A stretch of DNA of 64,000 nucleotides from Vitellaria paradoxa (Eukaryota > Streptophyta > Magnoliopsida > Ericales > Sapotaceae), in the NCBI GenBank assembly GCA_019916065.1, contig CM034244.1:31217933-31281932 (forward strand). The letters run 5' to 3'. A model generated the notes under the pieces. It was not told where the DNA came from. It made no database searches and saw nothing but the letters and a program-made list of their open reading frames with translations. Position 1 is the stretch's first letter. Every line of letters begins with the position of its first letter. Below are positions 1-12,882 of the stretch, one piece after another. Both the position numbers and the translations under genes were made by a program.

Positions 1-2190
1 ATATAAAACAAGATAATATAGTTGATTTTATACAAATATGTGAATTGATGATTTTAAACTTTTAAATTTTTCCACCATACCACCTCCCTTAATTGTCATA
101 TATATCCATTTTGAGGTGTATAGATTCAAACTAGAGTTATTTTTTTTTAGTTAGATATGAGACACCCGTTTAATACCCATTTCAAACATTGTGTTTAGAT
201 ATCCATTTTAATGGCTGCGTGAGTTTGAAATAGGTTTGAAATTTTTTTGTAAGGTGTGTGTGATACTCGATGCCAATAATACTTTATATTTATAGGAAAT
301 TCAATACTTGTAAAGTACCCACTAACTACTAGTTTAATATAATAAAATAAAATATAATATATATTCATATTGATATAATTACAATTTTATCCTTAAAATA
401 AAATTGTTTAAATTACTGGGCCTAGGATTATTTATACAATTTTGCATGACTTTTTAGATATTCTAGTTAATAGCTCATGACTTTTTAGCCATTCCAATCT
501 TCACGATTACATTTAAATATGGTTTTAGTACTAGTAGGAGGGTTGTAAGCTTATATTGAAGTAGGCTTCACAAAAATACTTGAGAAGCTCTTATGTATTC
601 GTAGTATTGGTTATGAATTGTTGAAACAAAAGGGTAAAAAACAAAATCTTTACTAAATATGTGAAATAATAAACTTGTATTTGTTATTTATTCTTGAAAT
701 TTTTTGTGAATATAAGTGCTTCTATGGAGATTAATTCAAGTTATATTCCATAATATAATTGTTAAAATTTGTAAGGATTGCAGCTGCAATATTACTAGAT
801 GATATTGCATTGTTACGGTTGTGATGCCACTATGAACTTGTGACATGTAAGTGGATATTAAGCTATGATGCATTGTGACGTTAGAAGTGCATAAATAAGA
901 GCTATGTTTAAACTAGTGTGATTATTACCTTCCAGAAGTGTTATCTAGCTAGTCAATTTTTATTTATTTAATTATTTATTTTTAATGTGAATCATAATTT
1001 TTTTTTCTTTTAGTTTAACGTAAAAAATCATCTTGTTTTGCAGCTTAACAATTGCAGAATCTTGAGAACTAGTTTTTGAGTTTGCTTAAAGAATATATGA
1101 AATTTTATTGTTTTCAACTTTTTTTTTTTATTTAATCTGTAGTTGTATGACATCTATTTTGACTTTGTTTAAGTGTAGAATAATGAATCTTATGTTGAAA
1201 AAGTTAAGATTTGTGTATGTTTGGTTTTTTTTTTTTTAACCTAAATTAATTTAGATCTCCTGTATTCATAAGTAATGCTACTTTGATCTATAATTTGCAG
1301 ATTTAGTAGTGAAACTTTCTACCCCTTAATTTTCTTATTTTTTCTTCTAAAATCTTATCACTGAATTTATTATTACTATGATCTATCTGAAGTTAGATGC
1401 TGAAATATTTTATTAATTACTCATGGTATAAACATTATTTTTATAATTGTTTATCTTCATTGCTATAGATATGCTATATTTGTTGATAAAGTTGGCCAAA
1501 AAAAAAAAAATAAAAAATCTATGTCGACGATGGTCCTAATAGATAGAATTATGTGTTAAACTTGGAGACTGACTAATGTATTTATTCAGCTTGATAAATT
1601 TAACATTTCTGTCGCTTACTAATTTTTTATTTTTTTATTTCAAATCAAGTATTTAACATGTTTGTCAAAGTGGGTTTCACGTAATCTGTTCAATTGTACT
1701 TAATTATTTTTGGCAAATTTGAGATAGGTTTGGAATTCTTATTTAAAAAAATAAAGGAATTTGGGATGGTAATTGTAAATAAAAGTTAAACAAATTTAGT
1801 AATGATATTTGTTAATTGGGCAGACACCCTATCCATTTATATTTTTTGTTGGTATATTGCTCGAAATAAAAATATTTAATATCATACCGTGGTGATAGTA
1901 AATATATTTCTTCCTTGAATTAATTTACCACAAAAATCTAACAGTATAAAATTATTTTGATCAAATTATATTTTTTATTCCATTCTATTATATATTACAC
2001 AAAAACATAACCTCACATAAAAGAAAAACATTCTATATTTTATTAACTCTGATATATTATTTTATAATGTTATTTATTTATCATTATTTAGACTCCATTT
2101 AAAACTCTAAAATTTATTTAAAAATATTAAAATTCTTTAAAAATTATTAATTTTTTATTTTGTTATATAAATTATAAAATTATAATTTTT
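1..2190. other. AT-rich non-coding DNA
   Basis: No ORF of note, no terminal repeats and no coding similarity that I can see, only poly-T and poly-A tracts. Nothing in it supports a gene. Confidence 0.6.
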
Positions 2191-2202
2191 ATTAATTTTT
2201 TA

Positions 2203-2800
2203 TTACCCTAAACGTAGTCGGACTGTCATAATCCCTATTAATAAAAAGTAGGTGAAGAATGGCAAATAGGAGGTCGGAGGGGCAGCCCTCGTATCCACGT
2301 CCTTTTGACACGTCTCGCAAAGAAACGACAAAACAATAGAGAGAAAAAAAATGATAACAACAAATAAATAAATAAATAAATAAAACGCACAGATCCCCCA
2401 AATAATTGCTACCGCTATCCTAAGAAGCCTAGTCTCTTCCCTCATTGGCGAGCTCATTGACTACTGGCCGACACGTGGTCCCCGTCCATTGGCCATTCAA
2501 GCTATCGGAGAGCCAAAACAAAGAAAAATATAATAATGAAAAGAGAGCGCACCAATTGCCTTCGAGCTGGACCCACCCGCCTTGCACGAGGAGACCGAAT
2601 CTCGCGTCGTGGGGTCCAGCACTCAGGCGAACGCGTTCACACCTCGACGCGTGTGACGGTGACGCGTTGACAGTGGGGCCCGAGGCGGCAAAAGTCCAAA
2701 GCGCTTCCAACGTCGCCTAGCCATTAGTGGGTCCCACTGGGGCCCGCCTACGCTTTGCCTAACTCTAGGACTTAATGCATATTTACGTGGCTGTTTCCGA
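2203..2800. promoter_or_regulatory. Isolated GC-rich, CpG-rich island with G-box and TCP-type motifs
   Basis: Base composition jumps from strongly AT-rich to GC-rich between about 2420 and 2770. It contains a CACGTG G-box (2472-2477, ACACGTGG), many CG dinucleotides and a perfect GTGGGTCCCAC palindrome at 2727-2737, which fits the TCP-factor consensus GTGGGNCCCAC. Short ORFs on both strands are probably by-products of the composition, since none resembles a known protein. It looks like the promoter or 5' end of a gene, but no gene follows on either side for thousands of bases. A stranded promoter is an inference. Confidence 0.3.
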
Positions 2801-2874
2801 ACCATTCGCCCTCACTTTCTGAAAAAGATAGGGAATAAGTTAGGGTGTGGTAAGACACGCACACAGTCGATAAA

Positions 2875-2890
2875 CCCCCCCCCCCCCCCC
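2875..2890 (+). repeat. Poly-C tract (C16)
   Basis: Uninterrupted run of cytosines followed by GGG, downstream of the GC-rich island. The length is likely to be unstable in sequencing and assembly. Confidence 0.9.
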
Positions 2891-3128
2891 GGGTTTTTAA
2901 CTGTTGATTCCAGTCGCTGTGATGATCACACTTTGATTGCCTTCTTTGGTTCAGGATTTTCTCGAGCATTCGTCGCCTCTGGTCTTATACATGGGGGAAT
3001 GTCAATGAAATGAATATGAGAGAGCATTTAAAATTCATTAGAAAATAGTATAATATGATGATCATGAATTTGAGATTAAAATTTAATATCTGTACGATTT
3101 GCGATGAGTTTAAAAATTTGTCGGTAAG

Positions 3129-3801
3129 TAGGAGTGCACAAAAAAATCAAAAAAATCGAAAATCGAACAAATCCGATCACTTTGATTTGGTTTGGTTCGG
3201 GTCTACATTAAAATTGGTTCTGTTCTAAATTAAAAAAATAACAATCCGATATTTTCGGTTTAGCTCTTGGTTAGTAAAAAAAAAAAAATTGAACCGAACC
3301 GAAACCGAATAAAAAATAATCTAACACGAATCAACTCGAAACTAACTCGAAAAATATAATAGATAAATATATATAATATATTATATAATATTCATATTAT
3401 TATCTAATATTATATATGTATATATAATAGTTTTTTTTGAAATTGATATATACAGGTATTGTTTTATAACAGTAGCTACTATTGTTGATGTAAATGTATA
3501 ATATATATGATTATATATAATATAATATTTATAGTATTATATTAATATATAATATATTATTTATTTAAATATTTAGGATTTAAAATAAATAAATCAGGCC
3601 AACTCAAAACTGACTCGATCTAACCTGATTTAGACTAACCCAAAAATCAAAATGACCTAACTCAATATTTTCGATTCGATTTGCTTCAGTTTCAAGTTGA
3701 AATCGATTCAGTTTCAGGTCTAATTTTTAAGAATCAAAAAAAGTCAGTTCGGTTCCGGGTTAGGCACAAACTCAAACTAAACCGACCCATACATACCCTT
3801 A
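3129..3801. mobile_element. Non-autonomous hAT-like element with 8-bp target duplication
   Basis: 673 bp bounded by a perfect 8-bp direct repeat, TCGGTAAG, at 3121-3128 and 3802-3809. The ends (TAGGAGTGCACA and, reversed, TAAGGGTATGTA) are weakly similar inverted termini. The interior is AT-rich with many copies of the motifs GAACCGA and AATCGA near both ends, typical of a common plant repeat family. No transposase is present. The 8-bp duplication points to the hAT superfamily. Confidence 0.6.
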
Positions 3802-3866
3802 TCGGTAAGTTATTGAATACCTAGTACCTATTTATGCTTCAATATAATATAATATCTATATAATAA

Positions 3867-5320
3867 GGGATATTTTCAACTGTCAAATTTGTTTAATGAT
3901 TAGAATTAATTTTTTTCTCTCCACTATGGTTGCCTTTTTGGTTACTTTATATGAAAACATATTCTTTCTACTCTTCCATAAATTTTTAACCTTTTTAAAA
4001 AAATTAAATGAAAATTTTTTAAAATGTGATCATATTTTTAATAAATAAATTAATATTTTTAAACTGATATTTATGAATGGTTATGAAACAAAGTTAGCTA
4101 AGATTTTTTTATTTAAAAAATGATATTTAGATTTTAATTTCCTTTAAAACAATTTAAAAAATATTCATTTGAACTAAAAATTAAATTTTAATATACATAA
4201 AACCTAAAATATATAAACTTTTGCATTTATTTTGTTATTTAGATAATAAGGAAGCTCAAGGGATGTTCTTATCTGTTGGATTTGTTCAGTAGTCAGAATT
4301 AATTTTTTTTTTCCACTTTGATTATTTTTTTGGTCATTTCATATGAAAATATACTTTTTTACAGTCTTACTTTTCTCATATTTTTTTGAATATTTTTTTG
4401 TAAAATATTTTAAATTATTATTTTAAAAAATTGATAATATTTGTAATAAATAAATTAATATTTTTAAATTGATATTTATGGATACTTATTTGACAAAGTC
4501 GATTAATATTTTTATTTAAAAAATGATAATTAGATTTTAATTCTCTTTAAAAATAAACGTTTATGTTAAAAATTAAATTTTAATGTATATAAAACTTAAA
4601 ATACATACGTTTTACACTCTTTTTGTTATCTATATAATTAAAAAACTCAAGAATTTGAATTTGAATTTGTGAAATATTTAAATATTGGATTTGTTTAATG
4701 GTCATGATTACTTATTTTTTTCTCCACTTTTGTTTTTTTCGGTCACTCTACATAGAAACACACTCTCTCACTTTTCTCATAATTTTTTTGAATACTTTTT
4801 TTATAACAGATTTTAAATTAATGTATTTAAACTATTATAATATTTGTGATAAATAAATTAATATTTGTAAACACTGCTTGAGTAACTATCAGACAAAGTC
4901 AACTAAGAAACTCAAAAATTTGAATTTTAAATATTTTCAGCTGTTGAATTTATTTAATGGTCAAGATTGCTTTTTTTTTTTCTATCAACCTTAGTTGTCT
5001 TTTCGGTCCTTTCACATGGAAACACACTCATACTCTTCTCATATTTCTTTTGATACTTTTTTATAAAAATTTTCAAATTAATATTTTTAAAATGTGATAA
5101 TATTTGTAATAAATAATTTAATATTTTTAAACACTGTATAGATATTTATCAAACAAAGCTAACTAAGACTTTTTATTTAAAAAAATGATGTTTAGACTTT
5201 GATTTTCTTTAAAAATTTCTTAAACAATAAACATTTAAATTAAAAATTCAATTTTAAAATACATAAAACTTAAAATTTTAAATATATAAACTTTTACACT
5301 TTTTTTTGTTACATTTTTGC
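3867..5320. repeat. Decayed tandem repeat, four units of about 260-410 bp
   Basis: The same ordered blocks recur four times, starting near 3867, 4249, 4640 and 4904: a block ending TTGTTTAATGG, a T-rich CTCCACTTTGGTTG-like block, GGTCACTTTACATGGAAACACA, then AATATTTGTAATAAATAAATTAATATTTTTAAA and an AAAAATGATATTTAGA block. The third unit lacks the last block. Divergence between units is large, so the array is old. Confidence 0.65.
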
Positions 5321-5931
5321 AACGCCACCATTCCACATCTCTCTCCCCCTTAATTTTAACTGCTGTAACTTTTGTCACCAAATCTCATCCTCTGTTTCTT
5401 ATCTTGCAATGAATTAAAACTTTTCCTAAATTTCATTTATAGTCTCTCATTTTTCTAATAATATCTCTCTCCCCTTACTATGCTCACCTATCAATTTCTC
5501 CACAATTAAACTCAACTAATCTTTACTTTCTCGAATATGTCTTAAAATATAATAGATTATTCAATTGTTTTACAAATTTACATTTGAGCTATTTGTCAGT
5601 CAAATTATCTTTTCGTGCCTTTAAGCACAAGCAATTCCTAATGCTATATACATTTAGATAATTACAATTTTGTTTCTAAAATAGAAGTAGTTAAACTCTT
5701 GGGCCTATGACTATTTAATTGTGAATTATTATCAAGTAGTTCGCATTTTGAAGTGATAGTTAAATTATTAATTTTATAAAGCCATTTGGATGTATAAATA
5801 GTGATTGAACTTATATGTATTATGTTTTTTGTAGTTTATTTGAATGAGAATTTTTTTTTTAATTCTTGTTTGACATAGAGAACAATAAAGATAGTGATAA
5901 AAGAAAATGTCCATACATATTCATAAATATT

Positions 5932-6658
5932 GTCACGCCCCAAAATTCACAACTCGAAGACGTGGAGACTAAACCTACAAATACACATCAAACCACTTCT
6001 AATATAACTTAATTAGAGCGGAAGCAATTTAAATAACGAATATTCAAAATGAATATTCCATGGTCTCAAAAATGCTATTAAAGGGCTATAAAATCAAATG
6101 CCACAAATACGGGCCCAAACTAAGAATCAATTAATAAAATAATTCAAATATTAAAATAAATACAAAATAATCTGTAACTGACTAATCTAACTCAAGGATC
6201 CATCACGAGCATCTGCTCTTATAAGATTAACTAAAGTGGATGAGCATTAAATCACATGTGCTAAAAATATGCATGTAAGATAATATTTCTTAATTATGCA
6301 AGGGATTCAACACTTAATTAATTTTAATTAAGTTAAAATCTTACTTTTTTCACAATAATACCACAATTTTCATATTAATCATACTGTTTTAATTAAACAA
6401 TTATTTAGCCATGATCCTATAGTTTTATCGTTTCATTCACATCATAATATGTCAATATCATATTATGGGGTTAGGTACTTTGCAAGGTTAGCCTGTGGTC
6501 ACAGAATTAAACCAAAAATAAATCCCTAGGCCTCAGCCATATGGTACAATTGGTCCCATAGTCCTAGATGCATGCATTAGAACTCATGATCCTGGTCTCG
6601 CAATCCTAGTTCATCTCAACTTATCTTAGTAGGCAAAGTAGTCCCCTAGTCTTGGTAC
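5932..6658 (-). mobile_element. LTR-like fragment, probably Ty3/gypsy
   Basis: Begins TGTCACGCCCCAAAATTC. Read on the minus strand this is an LTR end of the form GGGGCGTGACA, common in plant gypsy elements. AATAT occurs immediately before it (5927-5931) and again at 6659-6663, compatible with a 5-bp target duplication of a solo LTR. There is no coding sequence. The far end does not show a clear CA/TG, so the boundary is uncertain. Confidence 0.4.
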
Positions 6659-6663
6659 TAATA

Positions 6664-9600
6664 TTGTCACGCCCCGAATTTTTATAACCCGAATGCCCGA
6701 GAATGACTTGAGATATGGTGACTTGAGATTATTTGTTGGGCATAAAAATAAAATGATAATAACACGCTGTCACACCCCCAAATTTTCCTCCAACTGGGGT
6801 TGTCTCACAATAATTTAAGGTATTCAAAATCCCTTATTTATCCCAAATAATATTTATATGTCATTAGACTGAATCATTTGATGGGATTTAACTACAGGGC
6901 ATAAAATAAAGATAGAGAATAGTATTACAGAGCCATCTAAGCGTCCCAACCATTCGATTAACATTTTATATCAAATAAAAGTAAACTAGGTCTAAATTTA
7001 ATAATTACTTTCATCCAACAATTATTATTACAGACCACAATAATAAATAAAGTCTTCCAGTGTTTCGTAAGAAAAAAAATAGATAACTCTTCTAGTGGAA
7101 TATTTAAGAGAAATTAATCTCTTTCTAGCTCATCTTCGGTATCCCTGTGTTTAATATCCTGAAAAAAAATTCCCACAAGGGGTGAGCTACTAAAGCCCAG
7201 TAATCAGAATCTCCTAAGTGTCTATATGCAGTGATTGTAGTGCTACACTGTATTAGGTGACTCAATACAGTGAATGTGATTAGGTGGCATACTGTTCATG
7301 CAACAATTAATTCAATAGATCCCAACTGAATAATGTAAATTATACTTACAACGGTTCGATGAAACTATCACCGTAACTACTATTTTACTTACACGTAAAA
7401 TAGTTAAATGTTGATATGTGTACCGCAATGAAATCTGTGTCGCAGTGGTGGGGATCTCAGATTCAGATCTTCAAAGTCTCGGGATTAAACCTCAAAACGA
7501 TACAGGCTTCGTGTATATATTTTTCCTACATCTTTTTATAAAATATTCATCTAAAGGAATTACATATAATTAAATAATTCCAACACATCATTCATACATA
7601 AGCAAAAGAGGTTGCCAGTCATAGTAAAATTTAATAAAGGAGTTTAATCTAAATCCTCCTAAGGTAATCATACTTCTATCTTGCTCTACCCCCAGCCTTG
7701 GGAACCAGTGACTTTACGGGCTTAGTATCCAATGCATTCTGATGGTGTCACCCACCAAAAACCCAGCCGTGGCGACCGTCTACCTGACTAGCCAGGTCAG
7801 AAGGAAACATCTCCCAAATAAAATGCATATGTTTCCATTTCCATCTAAAAGGCCATTTCCATCTAAAAGGTCATTTCTACCCACCCATCACTCCATTGCC
7901 AAAAATAACTTTAGCACCGAGTGTCTTAATTTTTTCTCACCCTTTTACATTCCCAATGGTACCTTGCATGGAAATAAGACATTTTTAATAACAACCGGCA
8001 ATGTTTTTGGGTGATGAATCATAAGTGACATTATTCAGTCACATGCAGTATATTTTTAAGTACTTTATCTAAATCCACAATTTAATAATAATTCTCAATA
8101 AATCAAAGATTTAACATTGTCACCAATATTATTATCACAAAGGTAGGTACTACATGTAAATTAACAAGTAGCAAGTAGTTAGAAATAATTTAGAATTTGG
8201 ATTAGTATTTTAGTTAATTCTTTTGACAAGTTTGCCGTACTACCTTTGATAAGAATAAAATTATTTCTAATGGTATATTAATTAAGCCGACGTTGGTAGC
8301 TTAGTGGGTGGGTGACTCTAATTGCGATTTGAAGTCGCAAGTTTGAACCTCATTGGCTGCGATCTCGATTTTTGCCTCTTTTTCATTTTTATTTTATTAT
8401 TTAATGGAATATAAAGATAATAAATAGTTCTTTGGACTTATATTTAATTTTTGAAAAATCAATAAGTTTTATTTTATTCAAAATAATTTGAATAAATTCC
8501 CAATCATCATCTTATTTATAACCAAACCCTTATCATAGGTTTTCAGTTTCAAGATATCCACAAATATCCATAGAATTATTCCAATATTTAGGAAGATATT
8601 AAATAAGTTTCATTAAATTCACTTAATCATAAAAATATAGTTATATAACTTGCTAGGTTGACAAAACAATGCCTAAAAGAATCAATTAAAATAAATCAAA
8701 TTTATTTAAGGAAGACCAAATGAGGAAAGAATTAGTCCATTGTTTCATTTGGGCATTTTTTTATCAAATATTTGGTTCTACTTAGCCATTTTAGTTTGAA
8801 TAAGTCATCCAACTATCTATGATGAAACTGATTGTCTAAGTCAGTTATCATAAATATTAGAGTGTCAAATGATACATAATATCCAGTGTAAAATAATTTT
8901 ATATCAATTAGAAAATAACTAACTAGCATCATTTTAACAGTCCACTTCAGTATTATATCAAATAGTATAAATGTTTTACTATATCAGGCCTTGTGAACAA
9001 AATTACACATCAATAGAAATTATTAACATGACAATAATTAACAGAATGTAATTGGAAATTTAAATAAATCTTTAAACATAATATTATAAAAAAAATCCAA
9101 ACAAGCATCAATTAAAGGCTAAGCAGAGACAACAGTTTAAAAGAAAATTCATATAAAATAGAGCAGAACTCCAATATTTATAAACTTTATATCTGTAGAA
9201 ACTAGACTTTAAGACCTACAACTTTCATGTTTTACACTTTTAAAAATTCTAAGGTCTAAAGGTGCAAAAACAATATTGAATTCAGTTTGTTCAGAAGATA
9301 CAGTTTTATATGTGCTCAGTATTTTGAGCATAACTTTTGACTCACAACTCAGATTGATGCAAATCTTTTTGGGTTGGAAAGAAAACTTAAAGGGCTACAA
9401 TTTTATGTTTAGTCGAAGCCTAATTCCACCGTTTAGGGGTCTGAAGCACATTAGAAGTTACACATAGAGAGCTGCCAGCATACTGGGCTATATCAGTTAA
9501 AGTTTTGGCTTCCCTACCCCTAATATGCGGGTATTTTTTTTCCCACAATCAAGTTTCATACTTCAAACCAAAAAAATGCTTCAGCTTCAAATTGAAGACA

Positions 9601-10680
9601 TCAAATACATTTTAGGAGGTTCGTCATCCTACTTCAATGAAAATATTGATGACCAAGCCCGAGAAGGAAAAATGAGTTGAGCTTTGAACACCACCCAATT
9701 GGAAAGTTCCAAGCCTTTCTTCTTCCTCCAAGAAACACTGAATCTCTGACCACACTAAATAATAATTTTTTTCTTCTCTTATTTTTTTCTCTTTGAAGGC
9801 ACACAATTTATAAAAAGTCGTGGGAGTGTAAAGAAAGTGTCGGTAGAGAAAAATAACCTTCACTTCCTAGACTTGAAAGCCACTAAAGTAGGATTACAAT
9901 AGGTAATATAATCCAAATAATCTAGCTTTACCTTTTTGTCTATCTAACCACATCATTTAAGAGAAGTATTGGGGGAGATTTATGGAGGTGGCATGATCTG
10001 GGAATCATGCTAACTTTTTGACTAATTAAACAAAAAGCTTTAAGTCTTTAAATCATGTTTGCTAAATTATTTGAAAGAAAGCTTTAAAGTCATCAATGTA
10101 TGGTCTTTTTTTTGACTAATAAACTAAATAATTTTGAGAGATGTGAGAGATGCATGGAAGAAAGGATAAAAGAAAGTGAAGTTTGCCGGGATATAATTGA
10201 GAGTTACTATTCATGAGTCAACTCAGTGAGTGATAAAGTGAGTTGAGGTAAGTAAAAGAAAGGGTTGACCCATGGGTTAATGGGCTTGGGTTAAACCAAA
10301 TAGGTAATTTGGGCTAGGAATTGTTTGGATAAAAGTTTAGAAATTCTACATTAAACTCGCACATAAGGTGAAATTAAATCCGAAAATCTTTCTAACTAAT
10401 TTTATCATTCAAAAAATTTTCAAATCCTCAATTTTCTAGATTTTTTATTATAATAAAAATCACTACCACACTTAAGCAAATTAATTGAGAGAAAAAAATT
10501 TCAAGTTATTACAAATATATACTAAAATAATCTGTATATATACTTTGTAGATTTATATCCTACTGGTAACGTTAATCACCTTATGCAAGTTTTTGGGTTT
10601 TTGACCCTTGGGCACTGGTACTTATTCTTTTAGTACATTCTATGATCCCGATAACAAAAACGTCACATCATACACAAGAT
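6664..10680 (-). mobile_element. Nested non-coding LTR sequence, probably Ty3/gypsy
   Basis: A second LTR-like end, TGTCACGCCCCG, begins at 6664 and a third, TGTCACACCCCC, at 6769. The following 3.9 kb has no ORFs of note but contains stretches typical of long plant gypsy LTRs, such as a GGGGTGAGCTACTAAAGCCC motif near 7180 and a GAGCATAACTTTTGACTCA motif near 9328. I read this as a very long LTR or nested LTRs. The right boundary near 10680 is a guess. A SINE sits inside at 8282-8401. Confidence 0.35.
8282..8401 (+). mobile_element. tRNA-derived SINE with target duplication
   Basis: A 120-bp body with an RNA polymerase III box A, TAGCTTAGTGG (8297-8307), and a degenerate box B, AGTTTGAACCT (8340-8350), 43 bases apart. 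It ends in a T-rich tail. The flanks are an imperfect 14-bp direct repeat, TAATGGTATATTAA (8268-8281) and TAATGGAATATAAA (8402-8415), 12 of 14 matching. The tRNA-like part is not a tRNA gene: no acceptor stem can be paired. Confidence 0.65.
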
Positions 10681-12230
10681 TCTTCCTAAATTAGGTTTCT
10701 CATGTTCACCCTTTATTTTATAAGTTTTACAAAATATAATGTCTCCCGGGCCTAAGTTTCATGTTACCTATTGCATATTTGTGTTTAAACAAGTAAACAA
10801 TAAACGTAAGCTCTTAATACACATATTCAAGAGAAGAGAATATGATTAACCAAATTTGAGAACCCCAATGATGTTAATTTGTCGTAACAAAAGTCTAATG
10901 TATCCACGCCTCTATAGAATAAAAATTATTTCAAAATCTAGAGTTTAAAAAAAACTAGTGGACCTCGCAACCTAGGTACAGGTAGCCTGAGGCTTCGAGC
11001 ACCCTAGTTTCTTGCACTCTGGTCATTCCAGAATGCTTTGCAGCCTCCCCACAATGAGCTCGAGGATTCAAATTTCTATTTTTTCTTTTTTTGAACATTT
11101 TTGCATGAAGTATTATAGTAAAAACAAAATTATAACTCAAACAACAAGGATAGATTTTTAACATAAATCAAATATATAGATCATAGAAAATAATCATATA
11201 ACTTCATCAAACACACCCAATAGCATGGATTTACATCTTATAAACCTTTTTAAAAATTTAAACTAATGATTGCATCAATCATATACTCAAATCATGGATT
11301 TATATCACATATTCCTCTTTTCTATAGTCATTCTCAAATTTATACCATGGACTTATTTCACGCATGCTCAAAATATAAATAGATTTCTAGCATATGCTCA
11401 TTTATAGATATATCCATATTAACAAGATTAAGAGAATATTATTCTTATACACATAAATCCCACCTACCTTAATATACACATGAAGAATGTATATAAAAAT
11501 GTTTAAATCTCACCAACTCAAGTTGGTGCCCTCTCAACAAAAGTCCTGGCAATCCTTTTACCAAGCTCTCCCACCGCTCCATTCTTTTCCTAATGTTTTC
11601 TTCAAACAAAATGCAATAATGTCCTCATTCATCCTTCTAGCACGCAAGGGAAAAAAAAAAAAAAGAGGAAGCAAAGGAGTAGATGGTGCACTTTTGCGGT
11701 GGAAGTTTATTAAAAAGAAAAGCTAGAGAAAAAGATGGGAAGGGATTTACATACAACTAAAAGGCTCTTACATTCCCGTGTGGTGCACGCATCATCCTCA
11801 CTCTCAATTAATTCTTCTAATCTTCCCATATAAGCTAAATTTTAAATTTCCATCAGCCAGTACCTTGGCCTTCCCCACAGAATAATTAAAACCTTACCAA
11901 CCCCCTCAACTAATGACATCGATCTTGCCATCACTTCTCCACCAATAAGAAACAAGTAGCACATATATATATACACATGCAAGCCAACATAAATGCATAC
12001 ATTTAATTTAAATAATAGCACACGTTACACATAATTTATTTAAAACAAAATTTCATATATCAAATAAAATTTAAATGGATAAAAATTATAAATTTAAATA
12101 TAATAAAAATAAAAGGCCAAAATATCAAGGTCTTTACAAATATATTTGATGGGTGTTAAAAAGAACGCATCAATTATTTTATAAAAAAATTCAATTTCTA
12201 AACAATTATTTAGTGAGTCATTTTAAACAT
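10681..12230. other. AT-rich non-coding DNA
   Basis: No gene seen. Short ORFs here (for example 10955-11164 minus and 11487-11726 plus) lack similarity to any family I recognise and have the composition of chance frames. Confidence 0.55.
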
Positions 12231-12693
12231 TGATGCAAGGGCGGAGATAATAAGGAGCGCAGATCGAACACTTTTTGCACAAATAATGAAATTCCGGGAT
12301 AGAATAGAACTTACAGTAGGCAGGAAACTATTACCAGGGTTGCAAAAATCACTCAGAACAATTGGGATTAAAGTGTAAAACACTCAATTTAATTAATCAT
12401 CAAAAGCTCCTGGAATTCATAGGTTTACAATACTTAAATAGAAATCCTAACTAGAAAATAAGAAACTAAATAACATAAAATACGAAAACTAAATTATTTT
12501 CATAATTGTAATATTCTCAACTTGATATATGAGCTAAATAAACTATTCTAGAAAGATATTTAAAAATAAATAAATATTCTAAACTAATTCTAAATAAAAT
12601 AAAATTGGTAGCTAAAGATAATGTTTGATGAGTATCTAGAATAAAATAAGAAACTTCCATCGTAGAGTTTTCTTACCATCTTCACCTGCATCA
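12231..12693 (-). repeat. Left LTR (3' LTR in element sense)
   Basis: 463 bp, starts TGATGCAAGGGCGGAG and ends CACCTGCATCA. It is collinear with the right LTR except that it lacks the MITE. It therefore preserves the empty site of that MITE, TAA at 12539-12541. Confidence 0.8.
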
Positions 12694-12882
12694 TTCTCTC
12701 CTTGTTGGAAAAATTCGTCCTTGTATTTGGACCTTCATACTCCAATGTTTTTTTTAGCATCAAGATATCATTAAACCACAGAGGAAAATAATTTTCCACC
12801 AAAATATTGATTACAATTTTCAAATATTTCTTCAATTGCATAATTAATGAATTTTTACAAAATCCATTTAAGAATGGATCAT

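Noticed and set aside
2429..2805. ORFs of 60-93 codons on both strands in the GC-rich island
   Set aside because: Overlapping frames without any recognisable domain; long frames are expected where stop codons are rare.
3867..5320. A CRISPR array or other spaced repeat system
   Set aside because: Units are long, diverged and adjacent, in a plant nuclear context.
8282..8401. A tRNA gene on the strength of boxes A and B
   Set aside because: No pairing acceptor or anticodon stems can be drawn, and the segment has a target duplication and tail, so it is a SINE.
10955..11164. A SINE suggested by a TTTGAATCC box B-like motif on the minus strand
   Set aside because: No box A at a suitable distance and no target duplication.
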